64,000 nt of DNA, from positions 558,001 through 622,000 of the forward strand of contig NZ_JARHTP010000003.1 of NCBI RefSeq assembly GCF_029223485.1, in the 5' to 3' direction. The position numbers and the translations under genes were made by a program. Numbering within the stretch: the first letter of the stretch is position 1; the number at the start of each line of letters is the position of its first letter. The stretch comes from Streptomyces coacervatus (GTDB taxonomy: Bacteria; Actinomycetota; Actinomycetes; Streptomycetales; Streptomycetaceae). Under the pieces are notes generated by a model, which was given only the letters and a program-made list of their open reading frames with translations, was not told where the DNA came from and did no database searches. Of this stretch, positions 16,803 to 26,352 are shown in pieces.

Positions 16803-18344
16803 ATGGGACGCAACACACGAAAACGCCGTACGCCGCTGGCCACCAAGGCCATAGCCGCATCGGCGGCCCTAGCGCTCGGTGGGGGCGGGCTGATCTGGGC
16901 GAACTTCTACGCCTCGGCGCACGAGTCGAACAACTCGGGGCAGAACCAGACCAAGGCCGCCACCGGTCAGGTCGCCACGATCGCCTGCCCTGACGTGCAG
17001 CAGAAGCTGACGAACATTCCGGCCAAGGCCCAGCAGGGTGTGGCGACGGAACTGGCGAACCTCGACAAGCAGATCACCGAGGCCTACGCCCGGCTCGCCT
17101 CCACGCGACAGGCGCAGACGCAGGACGCCAACTTCGTGCAGAACGCGATCGTCGGCCCCCTGAAGGAGAAGCGGGCCGCGACCCTCGACCGGATCCGCAT
17201 CGACATCCAGCGGGTGGGCGGTCAGGCCGACGCGGCCGGGCTGCAGGCCCTCGCCGCCTGTACGACGCAGACCGCCAACCAGACCAACGCCGGTGGCCAG
17301 AACAACGGCGGCCAGCAGCAGAACGGCGGTCAGCAGCAGGGCGGTCAGCAGCAGGGCGGCCAGGCCTCTGCCAACCCGAGCGCCAGTGCCAGCGCAGGTG
17401 CCGGTCAGAACATCGGCGGTCAGGCCGGCAACGGCCCCGTCGCGGCCGACTTCGTGGACATCACCAAGGTCCAGCCGAACGTCGCCGCGAAGCCGCAGAA
17501 GTCCGGCAATGCCTCGACCGGTACCTTCATCACCCGCTGCGGTGTGAACGCGAACAAGAACCACAACACCGACAACGTGATCGTGGCGCCCGGCGTGACC
17601 AACGGCGCGCACCACCTGCACGACTACGTCGGCAACCAGAAGGTCGACGCGTTCGCCAACAACAACACGCTGATCGCGGACCAGACCAGCTGCCAGAACC
17701 AGAGCGACCTGTCGGCCTACTACTGGCCGGTGGTGCGTATCCAGGACGGCACGCAGGACTTCGACCAGAACGCGGCCGGCGGTGGCACCGAGGGCAACGT
17801 CGGCAAGATCCTGACGCCGGTCCAGGCCCAGATCAAGTACGTCGGCTCGCCCACCAGCAAGGTCACGGCGATGCCGCAGTTCCTGCGCATCATCACCGGT
17901 GACGCCAAGACCACCACCAACGGTCTGGCGAACGCCAACGCGCACTGGTCCTGCACCGGCTTCGAGAACAAGGTCCAGCTGACGACGCAGTACCCGATCT
18001 GCCCGCAGGGCAGCAACGTGGTCCGCACGTTCGCCTTCCAGTCCTGCTGGGACGGAACGAACATCGACAGCGCCAACCACCGTACGCACGTCGCGTTCGC
18101 CGACGCCGCCGGCAACTGCGCCAACGGCTTCAAGGCCATCCCGCAGCTGACGATGCGCCTGGTGTACAAGATCACCCCGCCGGTCCTGCAGAACGGCCAG
18201 GTGAAGAACGCCTACGCGGTGGACGGCTTCCCGGAGCAGCTCCACAAGGCAGCCACCGACCACGACGACTTCATCGCGGTCTTCAAGAACAACCTGGCGA
18301 CCAAGATCGCCAACTGCATCAACAACGGGCAGCGTTGCCAGTGA
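16803..18344 (+). CDS. Secreted DUF1996 protein
   Basis: A 513-residue exported protein. A signal peptide with a basic start (MGRNTRKRR) and hydrophobic core lies at residues 1-40. A helical Cys-bounded domain (about 60-160) comes next, then a Gln/Gly-rich linker (about 165-215), and the DUF1996 domain (about 230-505). The DUF1996 domain has many conserved His and Asn residues ([26 protein letters not shown]). DUF1996 occurs in secreted bacterial and fungal proteins of unknown function. AGAGGAG lies just before the ATG. The N-terminal helical domain resembles that of the secreted protein at 10093. Confidence 0.85.
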   Translation: MGRNTRKRRTPLATKAIAASAALALGGGGLIWANFYASAHESNNSGQNQTKAATGQVATIACPDVQQKLTNIPAKAQQGVATELANLDKQITEAYARLASTRQAQTQDANFVQNAIVGPLKEKRAATLDRIRIDIQRVGGQADAAGLQALAACTTQTANQTNAGGQNNGGQQQNGGQQQGGQQQGGQASANPSASASAGAGQNIGGQAGNGPVAADFVDITKVQPNVAAKPQKSGNASTGTFITRCGVNANKNHNTDNVIVAPGVTNGAHHLHDYVGNQKVDAFANNNTLIADQTSCQNQSDLSAYYWPVVRIQDGTQDFDQNAAGGGTEGNVGKILTPVQAQIKYVGSPTSKVTAMPQFLRIITGDAKTTTNGLANANAHWSCTGFENKVQLTTQYPICPQGSNVVRTFAFQSCWDGTNIDSANHRTHVAFADAAGNCANGFKAIPQLTMRLVYKITPPVLQNGQVKNAYAVDGFPEQLHKAATDHDDFIAVFKNNLATKIANCINNGQRCQ

Positions 18345-18357
18345 CGAGCCCCTAGAG

Positions 18358-18393
18358 AAGCGGGCGGTGGGAATCTCCCACCGCCCGCTTTTC
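18358..18393. terminator. Strong bidirectional terminator hairpin
   Basis: AAGCGGGCGGTGGGA and TCCCACCGCCCGCTT form a perfect 15-bp stem with a three-base ATC loop, then TTCG. It lies between two convergent genes (DUF1996 and the lipoprotein) and probably serves both. Confidence 0.9.
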
Positions 18394-18409
18394 GTATGCC
18401 TCGCGAAGC

Positions 18410-18826
18410 TCAGCCGCTGTGCCCGCTGTGCGCACTGTGGTTGGTGCCGATCTCCTCGTCACCGCCCAGCGTGGTCTGCAGCGCCTTGACCACCTTGTCG
18501 TCGCCGACGGCGACCCACTTGCGGCCGACGAGGTAGAAACCGCCGTAGTCCTTGGCGTCGTTGATCCACTCGCGCTGGCCGCGGTCGGTGGCGAAGGTGG
18601 CGAAGACGTACTTGCCGTCGGAGGTCTTGCAGATGGCCTGGCGGACCTCGTCGGAGTCGATCTGCATGTCCGGCTTGCACTTCACCTTGGCGGCCAGGCT
18701 CTCCAGGCTGCCGGTGGCGGCGGCGGGGATCTTGGCGGCCGCATCACTGTCTGCGGATCCACAGCCCGCCAGCGCCAGGACCGCCGCGGCTCCGGCCATG
18801 GCGAGCATCGGTCGGGTCAACCTCAT
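18410..18826 (-). CDS. Predicted lipoprotein
   Basis: A 138-residue protein with a lipoprotein signal peptide, MRLTRPMLAM through LALAGC, where C22 is the lipidated residue. The mature part has two further cysteines (VKCKPD and AICKTS), which could form a disulfide, and a C-terminal His/Ser/Gly tail (HSAHSGHSG) that might bind metal. Family not recognised. It should be anchored to the outer face of the membrane. It is transcribed towards the DUF1996 gene and shares the terminator between them. Confidence 0.8.
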   Translation of the reverse strand: MRLTRPMLAMAGAAAVLALAGCGSADSDAAAKIPAAATGSLESLAAKVKCKPDMQIDSDEVRQAICKTSDGKYVFATFATDRGQREWINDAKDYGGFYLVGRKWVAVGDDKVVKALQTTLGGDEEIGTNHSAHSGHSG

Positions 18827-18975
18827 CTGTTCCTCGTTCCTCCGGGTCGCTTCTGCTGGCCCTTGGGCCCGTCCCCTTCCATACGGCTGTCGATGCCGAC
18901 TGGCTCAACGGCTGGAATTCCGACGGCTCAAAATTACGGCTGTCTCCCGTGTAACGCGTGTGCCAGGGTGGTCCA

Positions 18976-19485
18976 GTGAATCAAGACTGGGAAGATCGTG
19001 TGACCGCCGCCTGGGCCACCCTCGACGACTACGCGGAGGAAAATGCGGCCGATTTCCGGGCCGTGATCGACTCCCTGGCCGCCGAGCTGCCCGACGGCAG
19101 CCCCCTCGGCCTGTTCGAGCAGGCCTCCGCCTGGGACTCGACCGGTCACTCGGACAAGGCCGAGCCGCTGTACCGGGAGGCGCTGGACCGCGGGCTGAGC
19201 GAGGTCAGCCAGTACAAGGGCCGCAGGGCCAAGATCCAGATGTCGAGTTCGCTGCGGAACATCGGCCGGGCCGAGGAGGGCGTCAAGCTGCTGACACCCG
19301 AGCTGGACGCGCCCTCCGACGAGTTGGACGACGCGGTACGGGCGTGTCTGGCGCTGTGCCTGTCCAGCCTCGGCCGGGACCGCGAGGGGCTGTCCCTGGT
19401 GCTCGGCGCCCTGGCACCCCATCTCCCCCGCTACCAGCGCTCGATGGGGAACTACGCGCGGGCGCTGGTCGAGCCCCAGGGGTAA
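18976..19485 (+). CDS. Tetratricopeptide-repeat protein
   Basis: A 169-residue cytoplasmic helical protein with TPR-like helix pairs. They run from about residue 35 to the end (LFEQASAWDSTGHSDKAEPL, then LRNIGRAEEGVKLLTPELD, then LCLSSLGRDREGLSLVLGAL). The family is common in Streptomyces as a short TPR protein of unknown partner. GTG 18976 has AGGGTGG upstream; GTG 18958 is an alternative. The next gene follows in the same direction after 49 bases. Confidence 0.75.
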   Translation: MNQDWEDRVTAAWATLDDYAEENAADFRAVIDSLAAELPDGSPLGLFEQASAWDSTGHSDKAEPLYREALDRGLSEVSQYKGRRAKIQMSSSLRNIGRAEEGVKLLTPELDAPSDELDDAVRACLALCLSSLGRDREGLSLVLGALAPHLPRYQRSMGNYARALVEPQG

Positions 19486-19534
19486 GTCGCGCAGGTGGCG
19501 GTGACTATCCGACGATTCGCTCGTTTTGCTGAAC

Positions 19535-21454
19535 GTGCAGTCACAGGATGTCGCCCCGCGCCCCGCACCGTCCCCTTCCGACTTGGCCGTAGACGTCGAA
19601 CAGGCCGAGGCCGCGCTCGTCGAGCACTACCCGCGGCTGGTCAGGATCGCCTACCTGGTGCTGCCGCCGAGCCTCGGCCGCAACCGGCGCGTGGTGACCG
19701 CACACGCCCTCACCCAGCGCGCCCTGCCCAGGGGCCGGACGCAGGCGCCCGCGATCCCGGCCCGCTCGACGGGCCGTGACGGCGACCCCGGTTACGCCTT
19801 CGTCCGCCTCCAGGTGCTGCGTACGGCCCTGGAGGCGGGCCTGCCGCTGAAGCGCACGGCGCTCCCCAAGCGGTCCCAGCTGCCGCCGCTGCTCCCCCAG
19901 GTCTGGGGCCTGCGCCTCTTCCCGCGCTCGGGCGGCGCCGACGAACTCGCCCTGGACCAGCGCCTGTCCGCCCTGTCCGGCCCCGCCCGCGCCGCCTACG
20001 TCCTGCGCGGCCTGGAGAAACTCCCCGACGGCGACGTATGCAAAGTGCTGACCGCCGCCGGCTGCGAGGAGCCGCAGGAAGCGCTCCAGGAGGCCGACGA
20101 CCTCCCGGAGCAGTACGCGCTGCTCGACTCCCCGGAGTTCGACCCCTGCTCGCTGCACGCGCGGCCCACCGACCTGATGCGGCGCAGACAGCACACCAAG
20201 GCCGCGCTCGCGGCCGCCGCGGCGGTCGCTGTGTGCGGGGTGCTGCTCGGTCTGCCCGGCGGCGGCTGGGGCCCCGACGGCGCGGCCGCTCCCGCATATG
20301 CGCAGAACCCGGCCGCCGAAGCCGCCCTCGACCCGGCCAAGCTGCTGCGGGTCGCCCCCACCGCCTGGGAGGCCGCCGCGCGCAGCGACTTCTCCGTCTG
20401 GCCGGCCCGCGGCGACCTCACCGGCGACAAGGCCCTGCTGCACCGCGCCCTCGCCGTCTGGGCCCGCCCCGGCGAGAGCGTCCAGGTCTCCGCCACCCCG
20501 GGCACCCCCTCCGGCGGCCCGTCCGGCCCGCCCCAGCTCCTTTATGCGGGGACCGTCGACAGCGCACGCGTGGTGCTGCTCTACGACGGTCTGCGCATCG
20601 CCCGCTACGCCGAGCCGACCAACAGCACAAAGGGCGCCGCCCTCGACTTCGCGCGGGTCGACGGCGCCGACCGGTCCGAGGCGAGCGCGCTGGTCCTGGA
20701 CCGGGCCGACGGCAACGTCCGCTATCTGACGGCCCCCTGGGTGACGCAGGCCGCCGAGCGCGACCTGCTCAAGCCGGGCACCGGCACGACGGCCCTCGCC
20801 CTGACCGACGGCGTCACCGCACCACTGGCCAGCCCCGCCGCCCAGCCCGGCGACTGCACGTCATGGAAGGTGCTCCAGCTGACGGACCCGACCGGCACCC
20901 GCCTGAGCACCGACCTCGGCGAGCTCATCCCCGCCCACCTCACCACGGGACTCCCCGGCGCCACCCGCGAGGTCCTGGGCCGGCAGGCGCTGCACACCTG
21001 GGCGCCGTACGCCTGCTCGCTGGCCTCGATGCGCTCGGCGGGCGTGCGCACGGTCAACGCCTGGGCGTACGGCCGTCAGCCGCTGCCCGACGGCAGCGGT
21101 TCGGCGGACTGGCTGTGCACGCGGGCCGACACCTGGCGGGGCGGCGGGACGCGGGTACTGGCGCAGTTCCACACGCCGGGCGGGACATACGGGGCGGTCG
21201 CGGCGAAGGCGGAGAACGTGCCGACCTGCGGGCCGAAGGACCCGCATGTGCTGGCCGGGGTGCTGTGGAAGTCGGAGGCGGGGAACTGGTTCCTGCTCGC
21301 CGCCGGAAGCCAGGGAACGTCGTCGGTCGGTACGACTGGAGAGGTCAGCGCCTCCGCCCCGGGCAGCCTGCTGGCCGTACGGACCAAGCAGGGGGTGCGG
21401 GCCGAGCTGAAGGGGACCCTGGAGGACGGTAGGCCCATCAGCGGGCTGCGCTAG
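19535..21454 (+). CDS. Sigma-factor-like protein fused to a membrane segment and extracytoplasmic domain
   Basis: About 639 residues. The N-terminal part (about 10-185) has features of a degenerate ECF sigma factor: EAALVEHYPRLVRIAYLVLP resembles region 2, and LSALSGPARAAYVLRGLEKL with LPDGDVCKVL resembles region 4. A transmembrane helix near residues 222-240 follows (AAAAAVAVCGVLLGLPG), and the rest is extracytoplasmic, with scattered cysteines. Such a fusion could couple an outside signal to transcription, or the sigma part may have lost promoter binding. No ribosome site is clear; GTG 19535 or TTG 19526 may start it. Family function unknown. Confidence 0.65.
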   Translation: MQSQDVAPRPAPSPSDLAVDVEQAEAALVEHYPRLVRIAYLVLPPSLGRNRRVVTAHALTQRALPRGRTQAPAIPARSTGRDGDPGYAFVRLQVLRTALEAGLPLKRTALPKRSQLPPLLPQVWGLRLFPRSGGADELALDQRLSALSGPARAAYVLRGLEKLPDGDVCKVLTAAGCEEPQEALQEADDLPEQYALLDSPEFDPCSLHARPTDLMRRRQHTKAALAAAAAVAVCGVLLGLPGGGWGPDGAAAPAYAQNPAAEAALDPAKLLRVAPTAWEAAARSDFSVWPARGDLTGDKALLHRALAVWARPGESVQVSATPGTPSGGPSGPPQLLYAGTVDSARVVLLYDGLRIARYAEPTNSTKGAALDFARVDGADRSEASALVLDRADGNVRYLTAPWVTQAAERDLLKPGTGTTALALTDGVTAPLASPAAQPGDCTSWKVLQLTDPTGTRLSTDLGELIPAHLTTGLPGATREVLGRQALHTWAPYACSLASMRSAGVRTVNAWAYGRQPLPDGSGSADWLCTRADTWRGGGTRVLAQFHTPGGTYGAVAAKAENVPTCGPKDPHVLAGVLWKSEAGNWFLLAAGSQGTSSVGTTGEVSASAPGSLLAVRTKQGVRAELKGTLEDGRPISGLR

Positions 21455-21523
21455 CTGACGTGGGCGTCAACAAGTGACTGCAGGAGGGTTTCCCTCGGAC
21501 TTACCCGTCAGTACATTGACACC

Positions 21524-22417
21524 ATGTCTAACACGCAGGCCTCGGAGCGGGTCGCCCTCAAGGCGCGGAAGGTGTCCTTCTCGTGGGAGGAGACACCGCT
21601 GCACTGGGTGCCTGGGGATCCGTTCACCACGCACACCATCAATGTGCTGCATCTGCTGCTGCCCGCCGGTGAGCGGTGGTTCGTGCACGTCTACAAGCAG
21701 GTGCTGCCGTACATCCGGGACGACCGGCTGCGCGAGGACGTCATCGGGTTCATCGGGCAGGAGGCGATGCACTCGCAGGCCCACGACGAGGTCCTGCCGC
21801 ACCTCAGGGAGCTCGGGCTCGATCCGACGCCGTACACCGCGCAGGTCGACTGGTTCTTCGAGAAGCTGCTCGGCGACCGGACGCTGCCGCCCGGCCGGGC
21901 GCGCAGGTGGTGGCTGATGGAGCGGGTCGCGATCATCGCGGCGATCGAGCACTACACCGCGTTCCTCGGCAACTGGGTCCTCAATGCCGGGGAGTTGGAC
22001 CGGCGCGGCGCCGACCCGACCATGCTGGACCTGCTGCGCTGGCACGGTGCCGAGGAGGTCGAGCACCGGTCCGTCGCCTTCGACCTGTTCATGCACGTCG
22101 ACGGCAGCTACCGGCGGCGCGTGCGCACCTGGGCCACGGCGTTCGCCGCGATCGTGTTCCTGTGGCAGCGCGGGGCGCGCTTCTTCATGGAGAACGATCC
22201 GACACTGATCGACGGCAAGGCGAGCTTCAAGGACCTCTACGTGCGCGGCAGGCGAGGCACCCTGCCGACGACCGGCGACATGATCAAGTCCATCCCGCGG
22301 TATCTGAGCCACTCCTACCACCCCTCCCAGGAGGGCTCCACCGAGCAGGCCGTCGCCTATCTCGCCTCCTCCCCCGCGGCGATCGCGGCCCTCGCGGCGG
22401 AGAAGGGAGCCGCGTGA
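21524..22417 (+). CDS. Metal-dependent hydrolase family protein (PF10118-like)
   Basis: A 297-residue protein with conserved acidic and histidine residues in helices: FIGQEAMHSQAHDE, IAAIEHYTAF and WHGAEEVEHRSVAFD. The spacing recalls di-iron ferritin-like carboxylate sites, though the family is named metal-dependent hydrolase. Its stop TGA overlaps the ATG of the downstream reductase, so the two are translated together. An iron oxygenase or desaturase-like role with the reductase as electron donor is a plausible inference, not established. Confidence 0.75.
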   Translation: MSNTQASERVALKARKVSFSWEETPLHWVPGDPFTTHTINVLHLLLPAGERWFVHVYKQVLPYIRDDRLREDVIGFIGQEAMHSQAHDEVLPHLRELGLDPTPYTAQVDWFFEKLLGDRTLPPGRARRWWLMERVAIIAAIEHYTAFLGNWVLNAGELDRRGADPTMLDLLRWHGAEEVEHRSVAFDLFMHVDGSYRRRVRTWATAFAAIVFLWQRGARFFMENDPTLIDGKASFKDLYVRGRRGTLPTTGDMIKSIPRYLSHSYHPSQEGSTEQAVAYLASSPAAIAALAAEKGAA

Positions 22418-23457
22418 TGCCGAAGCTGCGCACGGTCGTGGTCGTCGCGGGCGCCGCGATGCTGGTCAGGCGGGCGATGCGGCATCGCATCCAGGCCTCG
22501 CCGCTGTGGCCGATCCCCGCCCTGGAGAACCCGACCTCCGGGCGGCCCCGGTCGCGGGCGCTCAGGCTGCTGGTCGCCTCGCGCGAGACGGTCGCCGACG
22601 GCGTCGTACAACTGCGCCTGGAGGGAAGGGACTTGCCGCGCTGGGAGCCCGGGGCGCATCTCGATCTCGTGCTGCCTTCGGGGCTGGTGCGGCAGTACTC
22701 GCTGTGCGGCGACCCGGAGGACACCTCGTCTTACACCGTCGCCACGCGGCTGATCGAGGACGGGCGGGGCGGCTCGCGCGAGGTGCACGAGCAGGTGGCG
22801 GAGGGGATGGAGCTGGAGGTGCGCGGGCCGCGGAACCGATTCCCGCTGGTCGACGCCCCTTCGTATGTCTTCGTCGTCGGCGGCATCGGGATCACTCCCG
22901 TACTGCCGATGCTGCGGGCGCTTCCCGGCGGCACGCCGTGGCGGCTGGTGTACGGCGGGCGGACGCGGGCGTCGATGCCGTTCCTGGAGGAGATCGAGAA
23001 GCTGGGCGGGGACAGGGTGACCGTCGTCGCCGAGGACGAGGACGGACTGCCCGATCTCGACGGGCTGTTGGCGGACACGGCCGAGGGCGCCGCCGTGTAC
23101 TGCTGCGGACCGGAGGGGCTCATCGCTGCGATGGAGGCCCGGTTCCCACAGGTCCGCCTCGAACGGTTCACACCTCATACGTCGGCCGACGGCAACGGCG
23201 CCTTCGAGGTCGAACTCCGCCGCAGCGGACGGACGTTGACCGTGCCGGCCGACTCGACCGTGCTGGCCGCCGTGCGCGCCGAACTGCCGAACACCGCCTA
23301 CTCCTGCGAGCAGGGCTTCTGCGGAACCTGCCAACAGCGGATCTTGGAAGGCGAGGTGGAGCACCGGGACGAGTTGCTGACGGATGCCGAGCGCGCCGAC
23401 TCGATGTTGATCTGCGTTTCGCGGGCACGAAGTGAGCGTCTCGTGCTGGATATGTGA
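22417..23457 (+). CDS. Phthalate-dioxygenase-reductase-type flavin/2Fe-2S oxidoreductase
   Basis: A 346-residue electron-transfer protein. After a short N-terminal hydrophobic helix comes a flavin-binding barrel (about 45-145, motif RQYSLCGDP), then an NAD(P)H domain (about 150-250, VGGIGITPVLPML and YCCGPEGL). A C-terminal plant-type 2Fe-2S ferredoxin domain closes the protein (CEQGFCGTCQ, with the fourth cysteine in LICVS). This order is that of the PDR/VanB family. It passes electrons from NAD(P)H to a partner oxygenase, here probably the overlapping upstream protein. GTG 22414 is a possible alternative start. Confidence 0.9.
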   Translation: MPKLRTVVVVAGAAMLVRRAMRHRIQASPLWPIPALENPTSGRPRSRALRLLVASRETVADGVVQLRLEGRDLPRWEPGAHLDLVLPSGLVRQYSLCGDPEDTSSYTVATRLIEDGRGGSREVHEQVAEGMELEVRGPRNRFPLVDAPSYVFVVGGIGITPVLPMLRALPGGTPWRLVYGGRTRASMPFLEEIEKLGGDRVTVVAEDEDGLPDLDGLLADTAEGAAVYCCGPEGLIAAMEARFPQVRLERFTPHTSADGNGAFEVELRRSGRTLTVPADSTVLAAVRAELPNTAYSCEQGFCGTCQQRILEGEVEHRDELLTDAERADSMLICVSRARSERLVLDM

Positions 23458-23513
23458 ACACCCGTGGCCGGTCCGGTCCGTTGTGGTCCGGATCCGATCG
23501 GTAAGGTGTTCGC

Positions 23514-24203
23514 ATGACTACCGGGGTACGCCGCAGAATGGGAGTCGAAGAGCGGCGGCAGCAGTTGATCGGCGTCGCCCTCGAACTGTTCAGCCAGCGC
23601 TCTCCCGACGACGTCTCCATCGACGAGATAGCCTCCGCCGCGGGCATCTCCCGCCCGTTGGTGTACCACTACTTCCCCGGCAAACTCAGCCTCTACGAGG
23701 CCGCGTTGAGGCGTGCGGCGGACGACCTGGCGGGCCGGTTCAAGGAACCGCAGGACGGTCCGCTGGGCGCACGGCTGCTGCGGGCGATGCGCCGCTTCTT
23801 CGACTTCGTGGACGACCACGGGCCGGGTTTCTCCGCCCTGATGCGCGGCGGCCCGGCCGTAGGCTCCTCTGCAACCAACGCGCTCATCGACTCCGTACGC
23901 CAGGCCGCGTACGAACAAATCCTGTCGCATCTGGGCGTCCAGGATCCGCCCGCGCGACTGGAACTGGTCGTACGCTCCTGGATCTCCCTCGCCGAGTCCA
24001 CCGCACTGATCTGGCTGGACGGCCGCCGCATCCCACGCGCCGAACTGGAGTCCCAACTCGTACACGACTTCGCCGCCCTGGCAGCGGTGAGCGCGGCCTA
24101 CGACGAGGAGATGGGCACCCTGATCCGCCGCATGCTCAAGGACGAACCACCGGACGGGCCTTTCGCGGACCTGGTCTCCCGCCTACTCGCCCTGGCCTCC
24201 TAA
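23514..24203 (+). CDS. TetR-family transcriptional regulator
   Basis: A 229-residue repressor-type protein. The N-terminal helix-turn-helix (about 15-60) contains IDEIASAAGISRPLVYHYFP, typical of TetR. The C-terminal ligand domain is helical. It lies 56 bases downstream of the hydrolase/reductase pair in the same direction and may regulate that pair; ligand unknown. Confidence 0.9.
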   Translation: MTTGVRRRMGVEERRQQLIGVALELFSQRSPDDVSIDEIASAAGISRPLVYHYFPGKLSLYEAALRRAADDLAGRFKEPQDGPLGARLLRAMRRFFDFVDDHGPGFSALMRGGPAVGSSATNALIDSVRQAAYEQILSHLGVQDPPARLELVVRSWISLAESTALIWLDGRRIPRAELESQLVHDFAALAAVSAAYDEEMGTLIRRMLKDEPPDGPFADLVSRLLALAS

Positions 24204-24217
24204 ACCGGCGGTTCGGG

Positions 24218-24282
24218 CAGCGCCCCAAAGGGGCGCGGGGAACTGCGCGACCAGCCACAACGGCGCCGCAGACGATCGACAA
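24218..24282 (-). repeat. Dispersed intergenic repeat, family 1, copy 3 (with terminator-like hairpin)
   Basis: Reverse-oriented copy. GCGCCCC-AAA-GGGGCGC at 24220-24236 can fold, followed by the core GGGGAACTGCGCGACCAGCC and CGCAGACGATCGACAA. It lies between the convergent TetR and CHMI genes and may terminate both. Confidence 0.8.
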
Positions 24283-24309
24283 CCCATCGCGGCTCCCCCA
24301 GCGGAGCGC

Positions 24310-24669
24310 TCAGCGCTCGAACTTCCGGTACGACGCATCAAGGTCCCGCACCTCGGCGGAAGCGTGCAGCACCGCATGGCCGTCGTCCTCGACGTGCTTC
24401 CGCAGCAGCTCAAGGACGGTCTCGGTGAGCTTCGCCTTCGTCTCCTCGGTGCGGCCGACGAGCAGTCCGATCATGACGTGCACCACGGCGTGCCCGTGGT
24501 CCGCCGGGTCCTCGTAGCCGAACGCGGTGACCTCGGACGCGCGGAACTGCGTCTTGCACGCCTCCGGCTTGGCCGCCGCGATCTCGACGAGCGCGGTGTG
24601 CAGGTCGTGGGCGAAGCCCTCCCGGTCGAAGCTGATCGACTTCGAGTGGTCGACGGTGATCTGCGGCAT
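24310..24669 (-). CDS. 5-carboxymethyl-2-hydroxymuconate delta-isomerase-like protein
   Basis: A 119-residue small protein of the CHMI/tautomerase superfamily. Maturation would leave the catalytic proline at position 2 (MPQITVDHS), as in 4-oxalocrotonate tautomerase relatives. The middle part (VHVMIGLLVGRTEETKAKLT) is typical. In homoprotocatechuate degradation CHMI isomerises an enol to a keto acid, but no other pathway genes are nearby. AGGAG lies at the expected distance before the ATG. Confidence 0.82.
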   Translation of the reverse strand: MPQITVDHSKSISFDREGFAHDLHTALVEIAAAKPEACKTQFRASEVTAFGYEDPADHGHAVVHVMIGLLVGRTEETKAKLTETVLELLRKHVEDDGHAVLHASAEVRDLDASYRKFER

Positions 24670-24707
24670 GGGCACTCCTGTTCCAGAACGGCAGCGACGG
24701 GAGCAGC

Positions 24708-26330
24708 CTAATTCCTCAGCTGGAGGGCGAGCATCGCGATGTCGTCCTCGCGGTCGTGACCGAAGCAGGCCAGGAGGGTGTCGCACAGGGCGTCCAGACC
24801 GGGCAGCGCGCCGACGGCCGCCGAGCGGAGCTGCTCCATCGAGAGGCTCAGGTCCGTGCCCCGGGTCTCGATGAGGCCGTCGGTGACCATGAGGAGCCGG
24901 TCGCCGGGTTCCAGGAACAGCTCGGTGGGCGGCGGGTGGGGCAGGCCGAGGCCGAGCAACGGGCCGTCGGCCTTGGCGTACTCGGCGTCGTCTGTGCTGC
25001 GCAGGATCAGCGGCGGTATGTGGCCCGCGTTGGCGATCCGGGTGCGTCCGGTCTCGGGGTCGATCAGGACCAGGCAGACGGTGGCCGTGACCTCGGGGTG
25101 GTAGTGCTGCAGCATCCGGTCGAGGCGCTCGGCGAGCACGGCCGGATCGTTCTCCTCCACGCAGTAGGCGCGCAGCGCATGCCGGATCTCGACCATGACG
25201 GTGGCCGCCTCCAGCGAGTGCCCGACGACGTCGCCGACCGCGGTGAGCACGCCCTCCGCGGTGCGCAGGGCGGCGTAGAAGTCGCCGCCGATCTCGGTCT
25301 CCCGGGACGCGGGCACATAGCGGACGCCGACATCGATACCGGGCAGTTCGGGCAGCCGGTGCGGCTGCGGCAGGAAGCTGTGCTGGAGGGTGAGGGCAAC
25401 ATGCCGCTCGACCTGGTACATCAGCAGCGGCTCGGCGGCGAGCGCGGTGGCCTGCGCCAGCTGGGCCACCAGGGTCTCCTCCTCGGGATTCACCCGGCGC
25501 ACCCCGCGCGTGGGCGTGGCCAGACACACCGGGGCCTGGCCGTCCTGGGTGAGGACCAGCGCCAGCCGCGCGTCGTGCTGGACGCCGGGCCGGAAGAACC
25601 CGGCGGGCCACAGCGGCGCGGGCACCGTGGTGATCTGCACCCCGGCCTGCCCGCGGGTGAGCCGCCGCAGCAGACCGGCCACGGTGCGGTGGGCGCCCGC
25701 GTCCGGCAGGGCGAGGGAGGTGCGGTCCCGGGAGATGCCGCGGTACAGCTCGTCGTCCGGACCGAGGACGAACACGGCGGCGGGACCGCCGATGAGCCGC
25801 GAGGTGCCGTCGGCGGCCGCGTCGGCGAGTTCCTGCAGGGAGCGCGCCGACTGAATGGTGACGATCGCCTGCGACAGCAGAGTCAGCCGCCGTACCAGCG
25901 CCTGGTCGTCGGCGCGCAGCCGGGCGGTGCGCACCGCGGCCCGGATCACCGCCTCGATCTCCTCGGGCTCGGCAGGCACCGTCAGATAGGTCTCGGCGCC
26001 CGCGTCCAGCCCCTGGCAGCGGTCGCCCGGGGCGACGGCGGCGGCCGAGAAGTGCACCACGGGCAGGCCCGCCATGTGCGGCCGCTCCTTGAGCCGCCGG
26101 CACAGCTCGAAGCCGCTCATGTCCGGCAGGTCGACGTCGACGAGGGCCACGTCGGGCAGGATGCCCTTGCGCAGCCGTACGTCGAGTTCGACGAGCGCCT
26201 CCCCGCCGCTGGCGACCGGTACGACCTGGTGTCCGGCCCGGCGCAGCACGGTGCCCATGGCGTACCGGCTGGCCGCCACGTCGTCCACGACCAGCACGGT
26301 CGTGTCTGTCAGCTTGCCGTGGAGGTCCAT
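24708..26330 (-). CDS. Receiver-GAF-SpoIIE (PP2C) phosphatase
   Basis: A 540-residue signalling protein. An N-terminal receiver domain has D16/D17 and phospho-acceptor D65 (VALVDVDLP). A GAF-like sensor region covers about 150-310, and a C-terminal SpoIIE/PP2C phosphatase covers about 325-535 (EIGGDFYAAL, VGDVVGHSLEAA, VTDGLIETRG, REDDIAMLAL). Such proteins dephosphorylate anti-anti-sigma factors, so this one should connect a histidine kinase to sigma-factor release. No cognate kinase or anti-sigma gene is adjacent. Confidence 0.9.
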   Translation of the reverse strand: MDLHGKLTDTTVLVVDDVAASRYAMGTVLRRAGHQVVPVASGGEALVELDVRLRKGILPDVALVDVDLPDMSGFELCRRLKERPHMAGLPVVHFSAAAVAPGDRCQGLDAGAETYLTVPAEPEEIEAVIRAAVRTARLRADDQALVRRLTLLSQAIVTIQSARSLQELADAAADGTSRLIGGPAAVFVLGPDDELYRGISRDRTSLALPDAGAHRTVAGLLRRLTRGQAGVQITTVPAPLWPAGFFRPGVQHDARLALVLTQDGQAPVCLATPTRGVRRVNPEEETLVAQLAQATALAAEPLLMYQVERHVALTLQHSFLPQPHRLPELPGIDVGVRYVPASRETEIGGDFYAALRTAEGVLTAVGDVVGHSLEAATVMVEIRHALRAYCVEENDPAVLAERLDRMLQHYHPEVTATVCLVLIDPETGRTRIANAGHIPPLILRSTDDAEYAKADGPLLGLGLPHPPPTELFLEPGDRLLMVTDGLIETRGTDLSLSMEQLRSAAVGALPGLDALCDTLLACFGHDREDDIAMLALQLRN

Positions 26331-26352
26331 CTTTCAGCCCTTGGACAACGCT

